Below, in pieces: positions 53,490-62,506 of a stretch of 64,000 nt of DNA (positions are counted from its first letter, which is position 1; each line of letters opens with the position of its first letter). A program made the translations under genes and the position numbers. Below the pieces are notes generated by a model. That model made no database searches and was not told where the DNA came from. It saw nothing but the letters and a program-made list of their open reading frames with translations. The stretch spans positions 124,001-188,000 of the forward strand of contig NZ_JAHHIU010000039.1 in NCBI RefSeq assembly GCF_024539815.1, in the 5' to 3' direction. This stretch comes from Streptomyces hayashii. GTDB taxonomy: Bacteria > Actinomycetota > Actinomycetes > Streptomycetales > Streptomycetaceae.

Positions 53490-55810
53490 CGGAGCGGCCA
53501 GTGTCAAGCCAGGAACCAGTGCATCGTGAAAACACGTTCGGCACCGACCGCACGGACACCTCCACACGTCCTGCGAGGGACGACGTGGTCCTGCTGCATC
53601 GTCTCGACGACGTAACCAGCTATCTCCAAGCTCAGCGGATGAGCGCCGAACTGCTGGACGGTGTTCCACGCCGGCCCGGGGAAACCGCCGAACGGCCCGT
53701 GGAACACCGCATCTTCACCTATCACCCCTTCGCTCGACTGCTCGACTCGCAGATGGCCGACACTTGGTGCCGTTCCCGGCTCGCCGCCTTGCAGGCTGGC
53801 CGCAGCACAGACGCCGTACTGATCGAGGAGGCGGTCTGGGCCGAGGGAGAGCGCGGCTTCGCCTTGGCGCTGATCACCGACCGCGGGACCGCGGAGCTCC
53901 TGCTGGCAGCGGTCGACGACCCCGGCAAGACGTCCTCAGACGACGAGTCGGGGTGGCTTCTCGGTACTCTCCCTGAACCGGAGAGCCGGGTCGGTCACCG
54001 GGCCGACGCTGTGGACTGGGATGTTCTGTCCCTGCTGACCTCGGCGCCGGACGACCGCCCTGCGGTCATCGACGACGAGGTCACCCTGACCTATCGCGAG
54101 CTGCGGGAACGTTCCCTCGCCATCGCGCGCGACCTTCGCCAGCACCACGGGGTCGGCCCCGGTGACCGGATCGCCCTGGTAGGCGGACGCGACGCCGGCA
54201 CCTCCGCTCACATACTGGGAGCCTGGCTGGCGGGCGCGGCGTGGTGCGCCGTGGACCGCGGGCTGCCGCAGGAACGCCGGGCCATGATTCTCGACACCCT
54301 GCGCCCCTGTGCGGTGGTCGACACCTCCACGGTGCCCACCGCGCCGTTGGCGGGCCCGCCTTCCCGATCCGTCGTCCCGGCGGACGACGTGGCGTACTTC
54401 GTGGCCACCTCGGGCAGCACAGGCAGGCCCAAGGTCGCTGCCATCCCCGCGGGCGGGCTGCGCCCGCTGCTGCACTCCTGGACCGCCTACTACGGACTGG
54501 ACGAGCCGCACCGCGTGCTGCAGATCGGCAGCTGGGAGGGGGACGTCTTCCTGGGAGACCTCCTCAAGGCCCTCGGGTCGGGCGGGACTCTGGTCATCGC
54601 CCCCCACAGCCGCCGTGCGGACGCCGAGTACCTGGCCGACACAGTGGTGGAACAGCACATCTCCTTCCTGGAGACCACGCCCACTTTGATGCGGGCCGTG
54701 CTCCGCTCCCTGGCGGGGCGGGAATCCCGCCTCGTGGTCGCCGTGGTCGGCTCCGACACCTTCCGTATGGAGGAGGCCAGGCAGCTCCGCCGGCTCAGCC
54801 CGCCCGGGACCCGGCTTGTCAACGGATACGGCCTGACCGAGTGCACGATCGAGTCCGTCGTCTTTGACTGCGCCGACCTCGAGCGACTGACGGACCTTGA
54901 CCACGGGCTCTGCCCCATCGGGGAGCCGCTACCCGGCACCGCCCTGCGGGTGGTCGACCCGGAGACCGGCCACACCCTGCCCCGCGGAGCCGTGGGGGAG
55001 TTGGTGATCGACAGTCCGGGCGTGACACTCGGATATCTCGGTCCGGAAGGCGTCCTTCCCGAAAGAGGCCCGAACGCCAGCCGATTCCGTACCGGCGACC
55101 TGGTCTCGTTGCACCGCGATGGCGTGATGCACTTCCACGGACGGTCCGACACCCGGGTCAAGGTCCGCGGCCACCGGATCGAGCTCGGCGACGTCGACAA
55201 CGCGCTGCTGCGCATACCCGGTGTCTCCGAAGCGTACGTCTGCACCTTCGAACGGCACGGAATGACAGAACTCGCCGCCTTCGTCGGAACCGGGCCGCAA
55301 ACGACCGAAGCAGAGCTGCGCTCGGCCCTGTTGGAGAGAATTCCGGCAACCTACGTACCGGTACGGTTCTATTTCCGCGCGGAGCTTCCCCGGCTGCACA
55401 ACGGAAAGCTCGACCGGGTCTCGATGAATGCAACGGCACAGCAGCAGGAGACCATCGGGGACCTTCCGGATGATCTGACAGGACGCGTCCGCCACTGCTG
55501 GGAGTCCGTCCTAGGCCACCCGGTGCGCACGGACGCCACGTTCTTCGACCAGGGCGGCACGTCTCTCCTCGTGATCACGCTGGTCGAGCTGCTGCGGGAA
55601 GTGCTGGGACCGGAACACAGTTTCGCCGTCGCGGATCTCTTCCGCCATCCCACGGTCGACTCCTTCGTCGACGCGCTGCGCGACCGCGCGAAACCGCGCG
55701 ACGAACCTGCGCCGAACCCGGAAAGGTCCGGCCGACGTGAGCTTCTAGAAGCGCTGGCGCGGGATTCCCTCTCGGTCGAGGAAGCGCTGGAAAGGATCCG
55801 CACATTATGA
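53486..55810 (+). CDS. NRPS A-T protein with unusual N-terminal extension
   Basis: A 774-residue protein starting at a GTG that overlaps the FAD gene's stop. Residues 1-165 match no condensation or starter domain I know (for example HRIFTYHPFARLLDSQMADT). The adenylation domain (~170-640) has FVATSGSTGRPKVA (A3, ~305), SWEGDVFLGDLLKAL (A4, Asp kept), NGYGLTECT (A5), RFRTGDLVSLH (A7), GRSDTRVKVRGHRIEL (A8) and HNGKLDRV with the A10 Lys. The carrier (~665-735) has DQGGTSLLVI. The last 25 residues form a two-helix motif (LLEALARDSLSVEEALERI) like a four-helix-bundle docking element. It likely activates an amino acid and passes it to a KS protein encoded downstream. The substrate is not predicted. 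Confidence 0.88.
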   Translation: MTERPVSSQEPVHRENTFGTDRTDTSTRPARDDVVLLHRLDDVTSYLQAQRMSAELLDGVPRRPGETAERPVEHRIFTYHPFARLLDSQMADTWCRSRLAALQAGRSTDAVLIEEAVWAEGERGFALALITDRGTAELLLAAVDDPGKTSSDDESGWLLGTLPEPESRVGHRADAVDWDVLSLLTSAPDDRPAVIDDEVTLTYRELRERSLAIARDLRQHHGVGPGDRIALVGGRDAGTSAHILGAWLAGAAWCAVDRGLPQERRAMILDTLRPCAVVDTSTVPTAPLAGPPSRSVVPADDVAYFVATSGSTGRPKVAAIPAGGLRPLLHSWTAYYGLDEPHRVLQIGSWEGDVFLGDLLKALGSGGTLVIAPHSRRADAEYLADTVVEQHISFLETTPTLMRAVLRSLAGRESRLVVAVVGSDTFRMEEARQLRRLSPPGTRLVNGYGLTECTIESVVFDCADLERLTDLDHGLCPIGEPLPGTALRVVDPETGHTLPRGAVGELVIDSPGVTLGYLGPEGVLPERGPNASRFRTGDLVSLHRDGVMHFHGRSDTRVKVRGHRIELGDVDNALLRIPGVSEAYVCTFERHGMTELAAFVGTGPQTTEAELRSALLERIPATYVPVRFYFRAELPRLHNGKLDRVSMNATAQQQETIGDLPDDLTGRVRHCWESVLGHPVRTDATFFDQGGTSLLVITLVELLREVLGPEHSFAVADLFRHPTVDSFVDALRDRAKPRDEPAPNPERSGRRELLEALARDSLSVEEALERIRTL

Positions 55811-56601
55811 ATACCAGGAATTCCGGAATGGTCTTCGATGACACCGGAATAACCGTCAATCCGGACGGTGCCGCCTTGACGGTCATCCTGTTCCATCACG
55901 CTGGCGGCTCCGCCCTATCTCTGATTCCCCTGGTCTCCGGACTGCCGAAGAAAATCCGTGCCCGTATCGCCGAGCTGCCCGGCCGGGGCATCCGGAGCAA
56001 GGAGAGCCCGGCCACGACCTTCGACCAGGCGCTGCACGACTGCGTAGAACACACCCGCGCGTACTCCAGGGGCCGGCATATCGTCTTCGGGCACAGTCTC
56101 GGAGGGGTCCTCGCTCACGAAGTGGCCCTGCGCCACGAGATGTCCGGCGGCAACCCGCCGCAGCGGGTCATCCTCTCTGCCTGCTCCCTGGCTCCGGGAC
56201 CGCGTACCGCGCCCGTGCGCCGTGGGCGGAATGAACTGCTCGAGGTGATGCGACGTCACGGCGGCACACCCGCCGAGGTCTTCGCCACCCCCCACCTGCT
56301 GGACGCGGCGCTCGTCACGCTCGGCGACGACATGATGCTTGTCGACAGCTACCGGCCGTGTCCCGCCGCCCGCGGCCGGAACGTGCCCTACAGCATCTGG
56401 TACGGCGCCTACGACGAGACGGTCGTCCCGCACACGGCGCAGTCCTGGACCGAGCGGGTCGGGGCGTCGTCGGCCGAGATCACGGCCTTTCCTGGCGGCC
56501 ACTTCTACCTCACTCAGAGCCCGGATGGGGGGCGGTTCCTGAGAGACGTCGCCCGCGCCGAAGCCGCCACCCAGCCAAAGAAGCATGAGGACGTCCAGTG
56601 A
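55807..56601 (+). CDS. Type II thioesterase
   Basis: A 264-residue alpha/beta hydrolase of the editing type II thioesterase class. An N-terminal strand leads to FHHAGGSALSLIPL (oxyanion region), the nucleophile elbow is FGHSLGGVLAHE (Ser ~98), the acid is likely Asp in YGAYDETVVP, and the His lies in FPGGHFYL near residue 235. All three catalytic residues are present. Such enzymes clear misloaded or stalled acyl groups from carriers. It overlaps the A-T gene (ATGA) and the next KS gene (GTGA). It could also be the releasing enzyme, since no integrated thioesterase is visible here, but the cluster continues past the window. Confidence 0.88.
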   Translation: MNTRNSGMVFDDTGITVNPDGAALTVILFHHAGGSALSLIPLVSGLPKKIRARIAELPGRGIRSKESPATTFDQALHDCVEHTRAYSRGRHIVFGHSLGGVLAHEVALRHEMSGGNPPQRVILSACSLAPGPRTAPVRRGRNELLEVMRRHGGTPAEVFATPHLLDAALVTLGDDMMLVDSYRPCPAARGRNVPYSIWYGAYDETVVPHTAQSWTERVGASSAEITAFPGGHFYLTQSPDGGRFLRDVARAEAATQPKKHEDVQ

Positions 56602-58691
56602 GCCACCTCATCAGCAAGGTCCTGTCCCTGCTCAGCGAGGGTTCCCTGGACCGGGCCGAAGCCCGTGCCCTGGTCGGTGCTCTGCAGCAGCGTGCCGAAC
56701 CCGTGGGCGACGCGCCGATCGCCGTGGTCGGCGTGGCCGCCGAGCTTCCGGGAGCCGACGGCTACCAGGACTTCTGGAACGTCCTGATCCAGGGCGTCGA
56801 CTGCGTGGGACCTCTGCCCGAGTCCCGTGCGGAACTCTGCGGGCCGGTGCTCGAGCCGGGAGCGCCCGCCACCTTCCTGTCCGGAAGCTGGCTGGAGGAC
56901 ATCGACCTTTTCGACAATGAGTTCTTCTCCATTACCCCGGCCGACGCCCTGGGGATGGACCCCTCGCACCGGCGCTTCCTCCAAGTGGCCTACCACTGTC
57001 TTGAGGATGCCGGGTGGGCAGGCAGGATCCGCGGAACGCGCACCGGCGTCTTCGGCTCCATACCGGAGACCGACTACGGCAGCGCCGCCCCGCTCACTTC
57101 GCCCGCCGACGTACCAGGGCGGATCGGCTCCTTCGCGCTCAGCAGGCTCTCGCACTGGCTCGACCTGCGAGGTCCCGCGTTCAACGTAAGCTGCACCTGC
57201 TCGTCGTCCCTGGTCGCCCTCCACCTCGCCTGCCAGGCACTGCGTGCCGGCGACTGCGAGACGGCCCTCGTCGGCGGCGCCAACGTCCTCAGCTTCCCCG
57301 TGGCCCGGGACTCTCGCCTCGCCGACGCCTCAGGCATCATGTCGCCCTCCGCCCGGTCGCGGCCGTTCGACACGGCTGCGGACGGCGTCGGCCGGGGCGA
57401 GGGAGTCATCGCGCTGCTGCTGAAGCCGCTGGAGGCGGCTGAACGAGACCGGGACCGCATCCGCGCCGTGATCCGGGCCAGCAGCGTGAACAACGACGGC
57501 ACCTCCGCCATGCTGACCGCACCGAACCCGGCCGCACAGACGTCGCTGCTGCTCGAGACGTGGCGCCGGGCCGGCTGGTCCCCCGCCGACATCGACTACA
57601 TCGAGGCGCACGGCACCGGTACCGCGCTGGGCGACCCCATCGAGATCAAGGCCATCAACGACGCCGTGCGTTCGGAGACCTCCGACGTGCAGTGCATCGC
57701 CCTGGGCACGCTGAAGGGGAACACAGGCCACCTTCTCGACGGCGCCGCCGGCCTGGCAGGCGTGGTCAAGACCATGCTCGTCCTTGAGCACGAGGAGGTG
57801 CCGCCAACGGTCAACCTGTCCGAGCCGAGCAGACACATCGACTTTCTCAACAGTGCCGTGTTCGTACCGACCGAGGCATGGCCGCTGCAGCCGAAGCCCG
57901 GCGCCCCCCTGCGGGCCGGAGTGAGTTGCTTCGGTTTCAATGGCACCAACGCCCACGTCCTCATAGAGACACCCCCTGCCTGGCCGGCGGCCACCACGAG
58001 GCAGGTAGGTCCCACCCTGCTGCCACTGTCCGCCCGCACGCCGGAACGGCTGACCGAAGTGCTGCTCGAGTACGGAACCCGGACCGACCCGCGCACCCCG
58101 CTGATCGACCTGGCATGGACCCTGGCAGTCGGGCGGGAACACTTCGACCACCGGGTCGCTCTGCTGGCGCCCTCCGTCGACGAGTTCCGGCGCTTGTGCC
58201 AGGAACTGGCAGGACTCCCTTCCGAGAAGTGGGGCACGGTCGCAGGCGTCATGACCGCGTTCTCGGACGTGAAGACGGCGGACGACCCACTGCATCGGAT
58301 CGGCCAGGAGTGGGCCCGAGGCGGAGTCCTGGACACCGATGCGCTCATGGGGGACCTTCGGCCGGCCATCATCACTGCCCCCGGCTACCCCTTCGCCCCC
58401 AACCGCTTCTGGCCCACCGCCCGTGACGCCGGCCGACAGCCGGAGCCGAAGGAACCCGGGGATGCCGCCACCGTCGTGGAGGTCTGCGTCGCCCTCGTCC
58501 GGGAGGTGCTTGGCTACGACGACGTGACGCCCGAGGACTCGTTCCTCGGCCTCGGTGGCAGCTCGCTCGCCGCCCTGCAGATCCAGGCGCAGCTGCTCCA
58601 GCGCTACGGCATGGAGCTGTCCATGGCGGACATCCTCGCCGCCGATTCCCTCGCCGCCCTCGCCGACCTCGTCCAGGAGGACGCATCGTGA
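56598..58691 (+). CDS. Ketosynthase-carrier (KS-T) protein without AT
   Basis: A 697-residue protein. The first ~32 residues form two short helices (KVLSLLSEGSLDRAEARALV), like a docking element. KS (~38-465) has Cys in SCTCSSSLVALHLA (~200), His in EAHGTGTALGDPIE and in KGNTGHLLDGAAG, and ends with GTNAHVLIE. A ~150-residue post-KS linker resembles the KS-AT adaptor and ends in the YPFAPNRFWP motif that normally follows an AT, yet no AT is present. The carrier (~615-690) has LGGSSLAALQ. It must rely on an AT acting in trans, probably the one at 62503. No reductive domain is present, so this module would leave a beta-keto group. The start GTG overlaps the thioesterase stop. Confidence 0.9.
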   Translation: MSHLISKVLSLLSEGSLDRAEARALVGALQQRAEPVGDAPIAVVGVAAELPGADGYQDFWNVLIQGVDCVGPLPESRAELCGPVLEPGAPATFLSGSWLEDIDLFDNEFFSITPADALGMDPSHRRFLQVAYHCLEDAGWAGRIRGTRTGVFGSIPETDYGSAAPLTSPADVPGRIGSFALSRLSHWLDLRGPAFNVSCTCSSSLVALHLACQALRAGDCETALVGGANVLSFPVARDSRLADASGIMSPSARSRPFDTAADGVGRGEGVIALLLKPLEAAERDRDRIRAVIRASSVNNDGTSAMLTAPNPAAQTSLLLETWRRAGWSPADIDYIEAHGTGTALGDPIEIKAINDAVRSETSDVQCIALGTLKGNTGHLLDGAAGLAGVVKTMLVLEHEEVPPTVNLSEPSRHIDFLNSAVFVPTEAWPLQPKPGAPLRAGVSCFGFNGTNAHVLIETPPAWPAATTRQVGPTLLPLSARTPERLTEVLLEYGTRTDPRTPLIDLAWTLAVGREHFDHRVALLAPSVDEFRRLCQELAGLPSEKWGTVAGVMTAFSDVKTADDPLHRIGQEWARGGVLDTDALMGDLRPAIITAPGYPFAPNRFWPTARDAGRQPEPKEPGDAATVVEVCVALVREVLGYDDVTPEDSFLGLGGSSLAALQIQAQLLQRYGMELSMADILAADSLAALADLVQEDAS

Positions 58692-61600
58692 CCGCCGATG
58701 AAAAAGTCCTGCGTCTGGTGGCGCAAGGAACCATCGAACCCGCACTAGCGGAGGAACTGCTCGACGGGCTCGCGTCAGCGCAGCGGAAGCTGCCCGATGT
58801 GGCGCTCCTGGGAAGCGCGGTGCGAGTGCCCGGGGCACAGACTCCCGAGGACCTCTGGCGCTTGCTCCGGGATGCGCGGCCCGTCTCCTCCGTATTTCCC
58901 GACCGGCGACTGGACCTCGTGCTCAATGCCACACAGCAACTGCACGACCAGTATGGGCACCTGCGCACCACCTCCCTGGTGGACGACAGCCGCGCCTGGG
59001 GCGGCTGGCTGACCGGCATCGACGAGTTCGACCCCGCGTTCTTCGGGATGTCGGACTTCGAGGCCGGCCTGCTCGGGCCCGTCGAACGCATGATGCTGGA
59101 GCTCGCCGCGGAGGCGATGCAGGCGTCCTGCGTCACCGAGGCCGAGCTGCGTGGGTCGCGCACCGGTGTCTTCCTCGCGCACCAGCCCGATGCCGCCTTC
59201 CCGTACATCAAGCTCTTCGACGATCCGGACGAGCGAACGTTCCTGTCCGGCATCCCCGCGAACGTTGCCTACCGGGTCGCCTACACCTACGACTTGAGCG
59301 GCCCCGTTTTGAACATCGACACCACTTGCTCCTCATCCCTGGTGGCCGTTCATCTGGCGCGACGCTCCCTGCAGCTCGGCGAGTGCGACATGGCCGTCGT
59401 GGCCGGGCTCAGCCTCAATCTGCTGCCCTTCCAGTATCAGGAGTCGGCCAAGTTCGTGGTCAGCCCCCGCCATCTGTGCAACGCCTACGACGCAGCCGCG
59501 GACGGGACGATCTGGGGGGAGGGCGGCCTTGCGATCGTCCTGAAACGACGTGAGGACGCCGAGCGCGATGGCAACCCCATCACCGCGACCATCGTCGGTT
59601 CGGCCGTCGCCAGCGACGGCACGACCAACGGCATGGCGGCCCCGAGCCCCGCTGCGCACTCCGCCGTTGTACGCCAGGCGCTGGCCGAGGCCGGGCTCAG
59701 CGCGTCCGACATCGGATATGTGGAGGGCCACGGCTCCGGTACAGCGCTGGGCGACCAGGTGGAGTTGGACGCCCTCACCGAAGCATTCCGCAAGGACACG
59801 GACCGCAGCGGGTTCTGCAGCCTGGGATCGGTGAAAACGGTCCTCGGCCACCTCAAGGACGCGTCGGGGCTGGCCGGCCTTATTTCAGCACTGATGCGCA
59901 TCCAGCACCGGTCGCTACCTGCGGTGGCCTCGCTTACGACGCCAACTCCCGCCGTCCTGTGGGACTCCAGCCCCTTCACCCTGGATACCACCGCCCGCTC
60001 CTGGGAGTCCGACGGTCCGCGCCGCGCCGGTGTCTCCTCACTGGGCATCAGCGGCACCAACGCGCACGTAGTGCTGGAGGAGTACCCACCGCCACACACG
60101 GGTGCCGCACCGCGCGCCGCCACGACACCCGTCCTGATCAGCGCGCCGAACCGCTGGTCGTTGTGGAGCCTGGTCAACCGGCTTGCCAGCGACCTGTCGG
60201 CCGAGGTCACGCCTGCGTCGGTCGCCGCCGCCTTCGCCCGCCGCACGATGGGTCCGGTCCGCCTGGCCGTGCTGGCCCGCACCCAGCACGAACTGGCCGC
60301 GAAGCTCCAGCGGCTGACCACGATCCGCGACTTCGAGCGCGTCCCCGACACGTTCTACGCTGACGGCATATTCCTCGCCGACCACAGCGAGTCCGCGGGC
60401 CGCAGCGTCGGCGAAGTCTGCCGGATTCCCGAAGAACTGCGCGAGCTGGTACACGCCTTCCTCAGCGGCGCGGACGTCTCGGCCGCCTACCGATCGCTCA
60501 CCGTCGGCACGGCCGCGGCGCTCCTGCCGACGACTCCGTTCAACCGCCGACGCATCTGGCCGCACCGGGCGGAGGCGACGCACGACGTCAGCGAGCTGTT
60601 CTACAAGGCCGTCTGGAACCCCGCTCCGCTCATCCGCGGCCCGGTCATCCACGGCACCGTCCTGGTGATCGGAACCGACCCGGAACTCACGGACGCCCTG
60701 CGCACCCGGATCTCCGATGTGAGCCGCGACGTGGTCGTCCTGATGCCCGGCGACCTGTACGACTGGGAGTCCCCGGACGTCTTCCGCGCCCCGCTGGACG
60801 ACCCCGACGGCTACCGCGCTCTCTGGCGGACCCTCGGCGACACGCGCACCGCAGCGCTCACCGCCGTCGTGTTCGCCGCGGGCTGGACCGCCCCGGTACA
60901 GGCGACAGGGCTGGACCTTGTACAGGAGAGCCAGCGAACGGGTGTCCTCTCTCTGTTCGCGCTGGCGAAGAGCCTCGTCGATCTCAAGTTCGATCACCAC
61001 ATCACCCTCGCCGCACTCGCCCGCGAGGCCCAACCCGTGGCGGACGTACCGGAGTACCGTCCCGAGCGGGCCACGGTATTTGGCCTGCTGCGGGTTATGT
61101 CACAGGAGCTGCCACACATCGGTGAGCTCTGCGTCGACCATGACGGTGTCGACGCCGACACTGTGGCCCGGCGCCTTGCCGACGAGCTCACGGTCCCGGC
61201 CCCGCAGCGCCGGCCGCAGGTGGCCTACCGCTCCGGGGAACGACTGGTACGCACCGTGGAGCGGCAGGAGGAAGGCCCATCGCAGGCCACGCCGCTGACC
61301 GTCCGCCACGGAGGGCTGTATGTGATCGCAGGAGGCACCGGCAACCTCGGACCGCAGCTGGCCCGTGCCCTCGCCGAGCGCGGAGCGGGGACGGTGGTAC
61401 TGCTCTCGCGGAACGGGCTGCCGGCCCGTCAGGAGTGGCCCCGGCTGCGCACACCGGACAGCGGGCCGTGGAGCCCCCGCTTGGAGGCGATCGTCCAGGC
61501 CGAGGCGGCGGGGTGCTCCGTCGTCGATCTGACCTGCGACATCACCGACCCTGCGGCAGTGGCGCGAACATTCGCGACGATCACCGCGGACCACGGGCGC

Positions 61601-62506
61601 GTCGACGGCGGTTACATGCTGACCAAGCAGCTCTTTCACCAGTGGATCCACGAACTGACGCCCGACGACTTCCGTACCGGCATCGAGAACCGCGTGGTGG
61701 GAACCTGGCTGCTCGCCGAGGCGCTCCGCGAGGCAGAAGCCGACCACTTCGTCCTCTTCTCCTCGATCTCCTCCATGAGCGGGACCAAGGGGGCCGCGGA
61801 GTGCGCCGCGGTCAATCAGTTCCTGGACAGCGCAGCGCCCTACTTCACTGCGCACGGCCTGCGCACGCACACCATCAACTGGCCGCTAATCCTGGATGAC
61901 CGCTCGGACTTCGGGGCTCGAACACCCATCCCGCCCATTGATCACACGGAGTTCCACGCTGCGCTGGCCCGCTTCCTTGACAGCCCGGGTGCGCTGGACA
62001 TCGTGATGCGCCTCGACCTGCGGGAGGCACACTACGTCCGCCCTGTGTTCAGAATCCCCTTGTCGGAATCGATCTGGGCCCAGGCGAAGACGGCCGCCGC
62101 TCCCGGCACGGGCGGTTCCGCACAGGCGCCCGGCGGCCGCTCGATTCCGAGAGAGGCCACCGATCCCGCGGCCGCAGTGCGCGCGGCCTGGAATGGCGCG
62201 CTCGGCACCGTTCCCTCCGGGACCGACCACTTCTTCGCCTGCGGCGGCTCGTCCCTGAGCGTGCTGCGCTTCGTTCATCTGCTCGGCCAGCACACCGGTG
62301 AGGAACGAGTCACCGTCGCGGACGTGTACGCGCATCCGACGTACGAGGCTCTGGTCGCCTTGCTGGGCGACGACGTCCCCCCGGACCGCACGGCAGCAGC
62401 AGCGCGAAAGGACGACCTCGATGAACTGTTGGCCAGGGTCGAACGGGGTGACGTGTCGGCGGACGCTGCCGCCGAACTGTTGACGCGTCAGGGAGGTGAC
62501 CGATGA
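58688..62506 (+). CDS. PKS with KS, defective KR and carrier, no AT
   Basis: A 1,272-residue PKS. An N-terminal two-helix element (KVLRLVAQGTIEPALAEELL) precedes a KS (~35-455) with Cys in TTCSSSLVAVHLA (~213), His in EGHGSGTALGDQVE and a His in VKTVLGHLKDASG, where the usual KxNxGH Asn is Val. A post-KS adaptor runs directly into a KR-type region with no AT; a structural subdomain (~640-850) is followed by a Rossmann core with AGGTGNLGPQLA (~879). The KR lacks its Tyr: the family's YAAAN reads CAAVN (GAAECAAVNQFLD, ~1,037), so reduction is unlikely. The carrier (~1,155-1,225) has CGGSSLSVL. The C-terminus again has a docking-like pair (LLARVERGDVSADAAAELL). Extender loading must come in trans. 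Confidence 0.9.
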   Translation: MTADEKVLRLVAQGTIEPALAEELLDGLASAQRKLPDVALLGSAVRVPGAQTPEDLWRLLRDARPVSSVFPDRRLDLVLNATQQLHDQYGHLRTTSLVDDSRAWGGWLTGIDEFDPAFFGMSDFEAGLLGPVERMMLELAAEAMQASCVTEAELRGSRTGVFLAHQPDAAFPYIKLFDDPDERTFLSGIPANVAYRVAYTYDLSGPVLNIDTTCSSSLVAVHLARRSLQLGECDMAVVAGLSLNLLPFQYQESAKFVVSPRHLCNAYDAAADGTIWGEGGLAIVLKRREDAERDGNPITATIVGSAVASDGTTNGMAAPSPAAHSAVVRQALAEAGLSASDIGYVEGHGSGTALGDQVELDALTEAFRKDTDRSGFCSLGSVKTVLGHLKDASGLAGLISALMRIQHRSLPAVASLTTPTPAVLWDSSPFTLDTTARSWESDGPRRAGVSSLGISGTNAHVVLEEYPPPHTGAAPRAATTPVLISAPNRWSLWSLVNRLASDLSAEVTPASVAAAFARRTMGPVRLAVLARTQHELAAKLQRLTTIRDFERVPDTFYADGIFLADHSESAGRSVGEVCRIPEELRELVHAFLSGADVSAAYRSLTVGTAAALLPTTPFNRRRIWPHRAEATHDVSELFYKAVWNPAPLIRGPVIHGTVLVIGTDPELTDALRTRISDVSRDVVVLMPGDLYDWESPDVFRAPLDDPDGYRALWRTLGDTRTAALTAVVFAAGWTAPVQATGLDLVQESQRTGVLSLFALAKSLVDLKFDHHITLAALAREAQPVADVPEYRPERATVFGLLRVMSQELPHIGELCVDHDGVDADTVARRLADELTVPAPQRRPQVAYRSGERLVRTVERQEEGPSQATPLTVRHGGLYVIAGGTGNLGPQLARALAERGAGTVVLLSRNGLPARQEWPRLRTPDSGPWSPRLEAIVQAEAAGCSVVDLTCDITDPAAVARTFATITADHGRVDGGYMLTKQLFHQWIHELTPDDFRTGIENRVVGTWLLAEALREAEADHFVLFSSISSMSGTKGAAECAAVNQFLDSAAPYFTAHGLRTHTINWPLILDDRSDFGARTPIPPIDHTEFHAALARFLDSPGALDIVMRLDLREAHYVRPVFRIPLSESIWAQAKTAAAPGTGGSAQAPGGRSIPREATDPAAAVRAAWNGALGTVPSGTDHFFACGGSSLSVLRFVHLLGQHTGEERVTVADVYAHPTYEALVALLGDDVPPDRTAAAARKDDLDELLARVERGDVSADAAAELLTRQGGDR

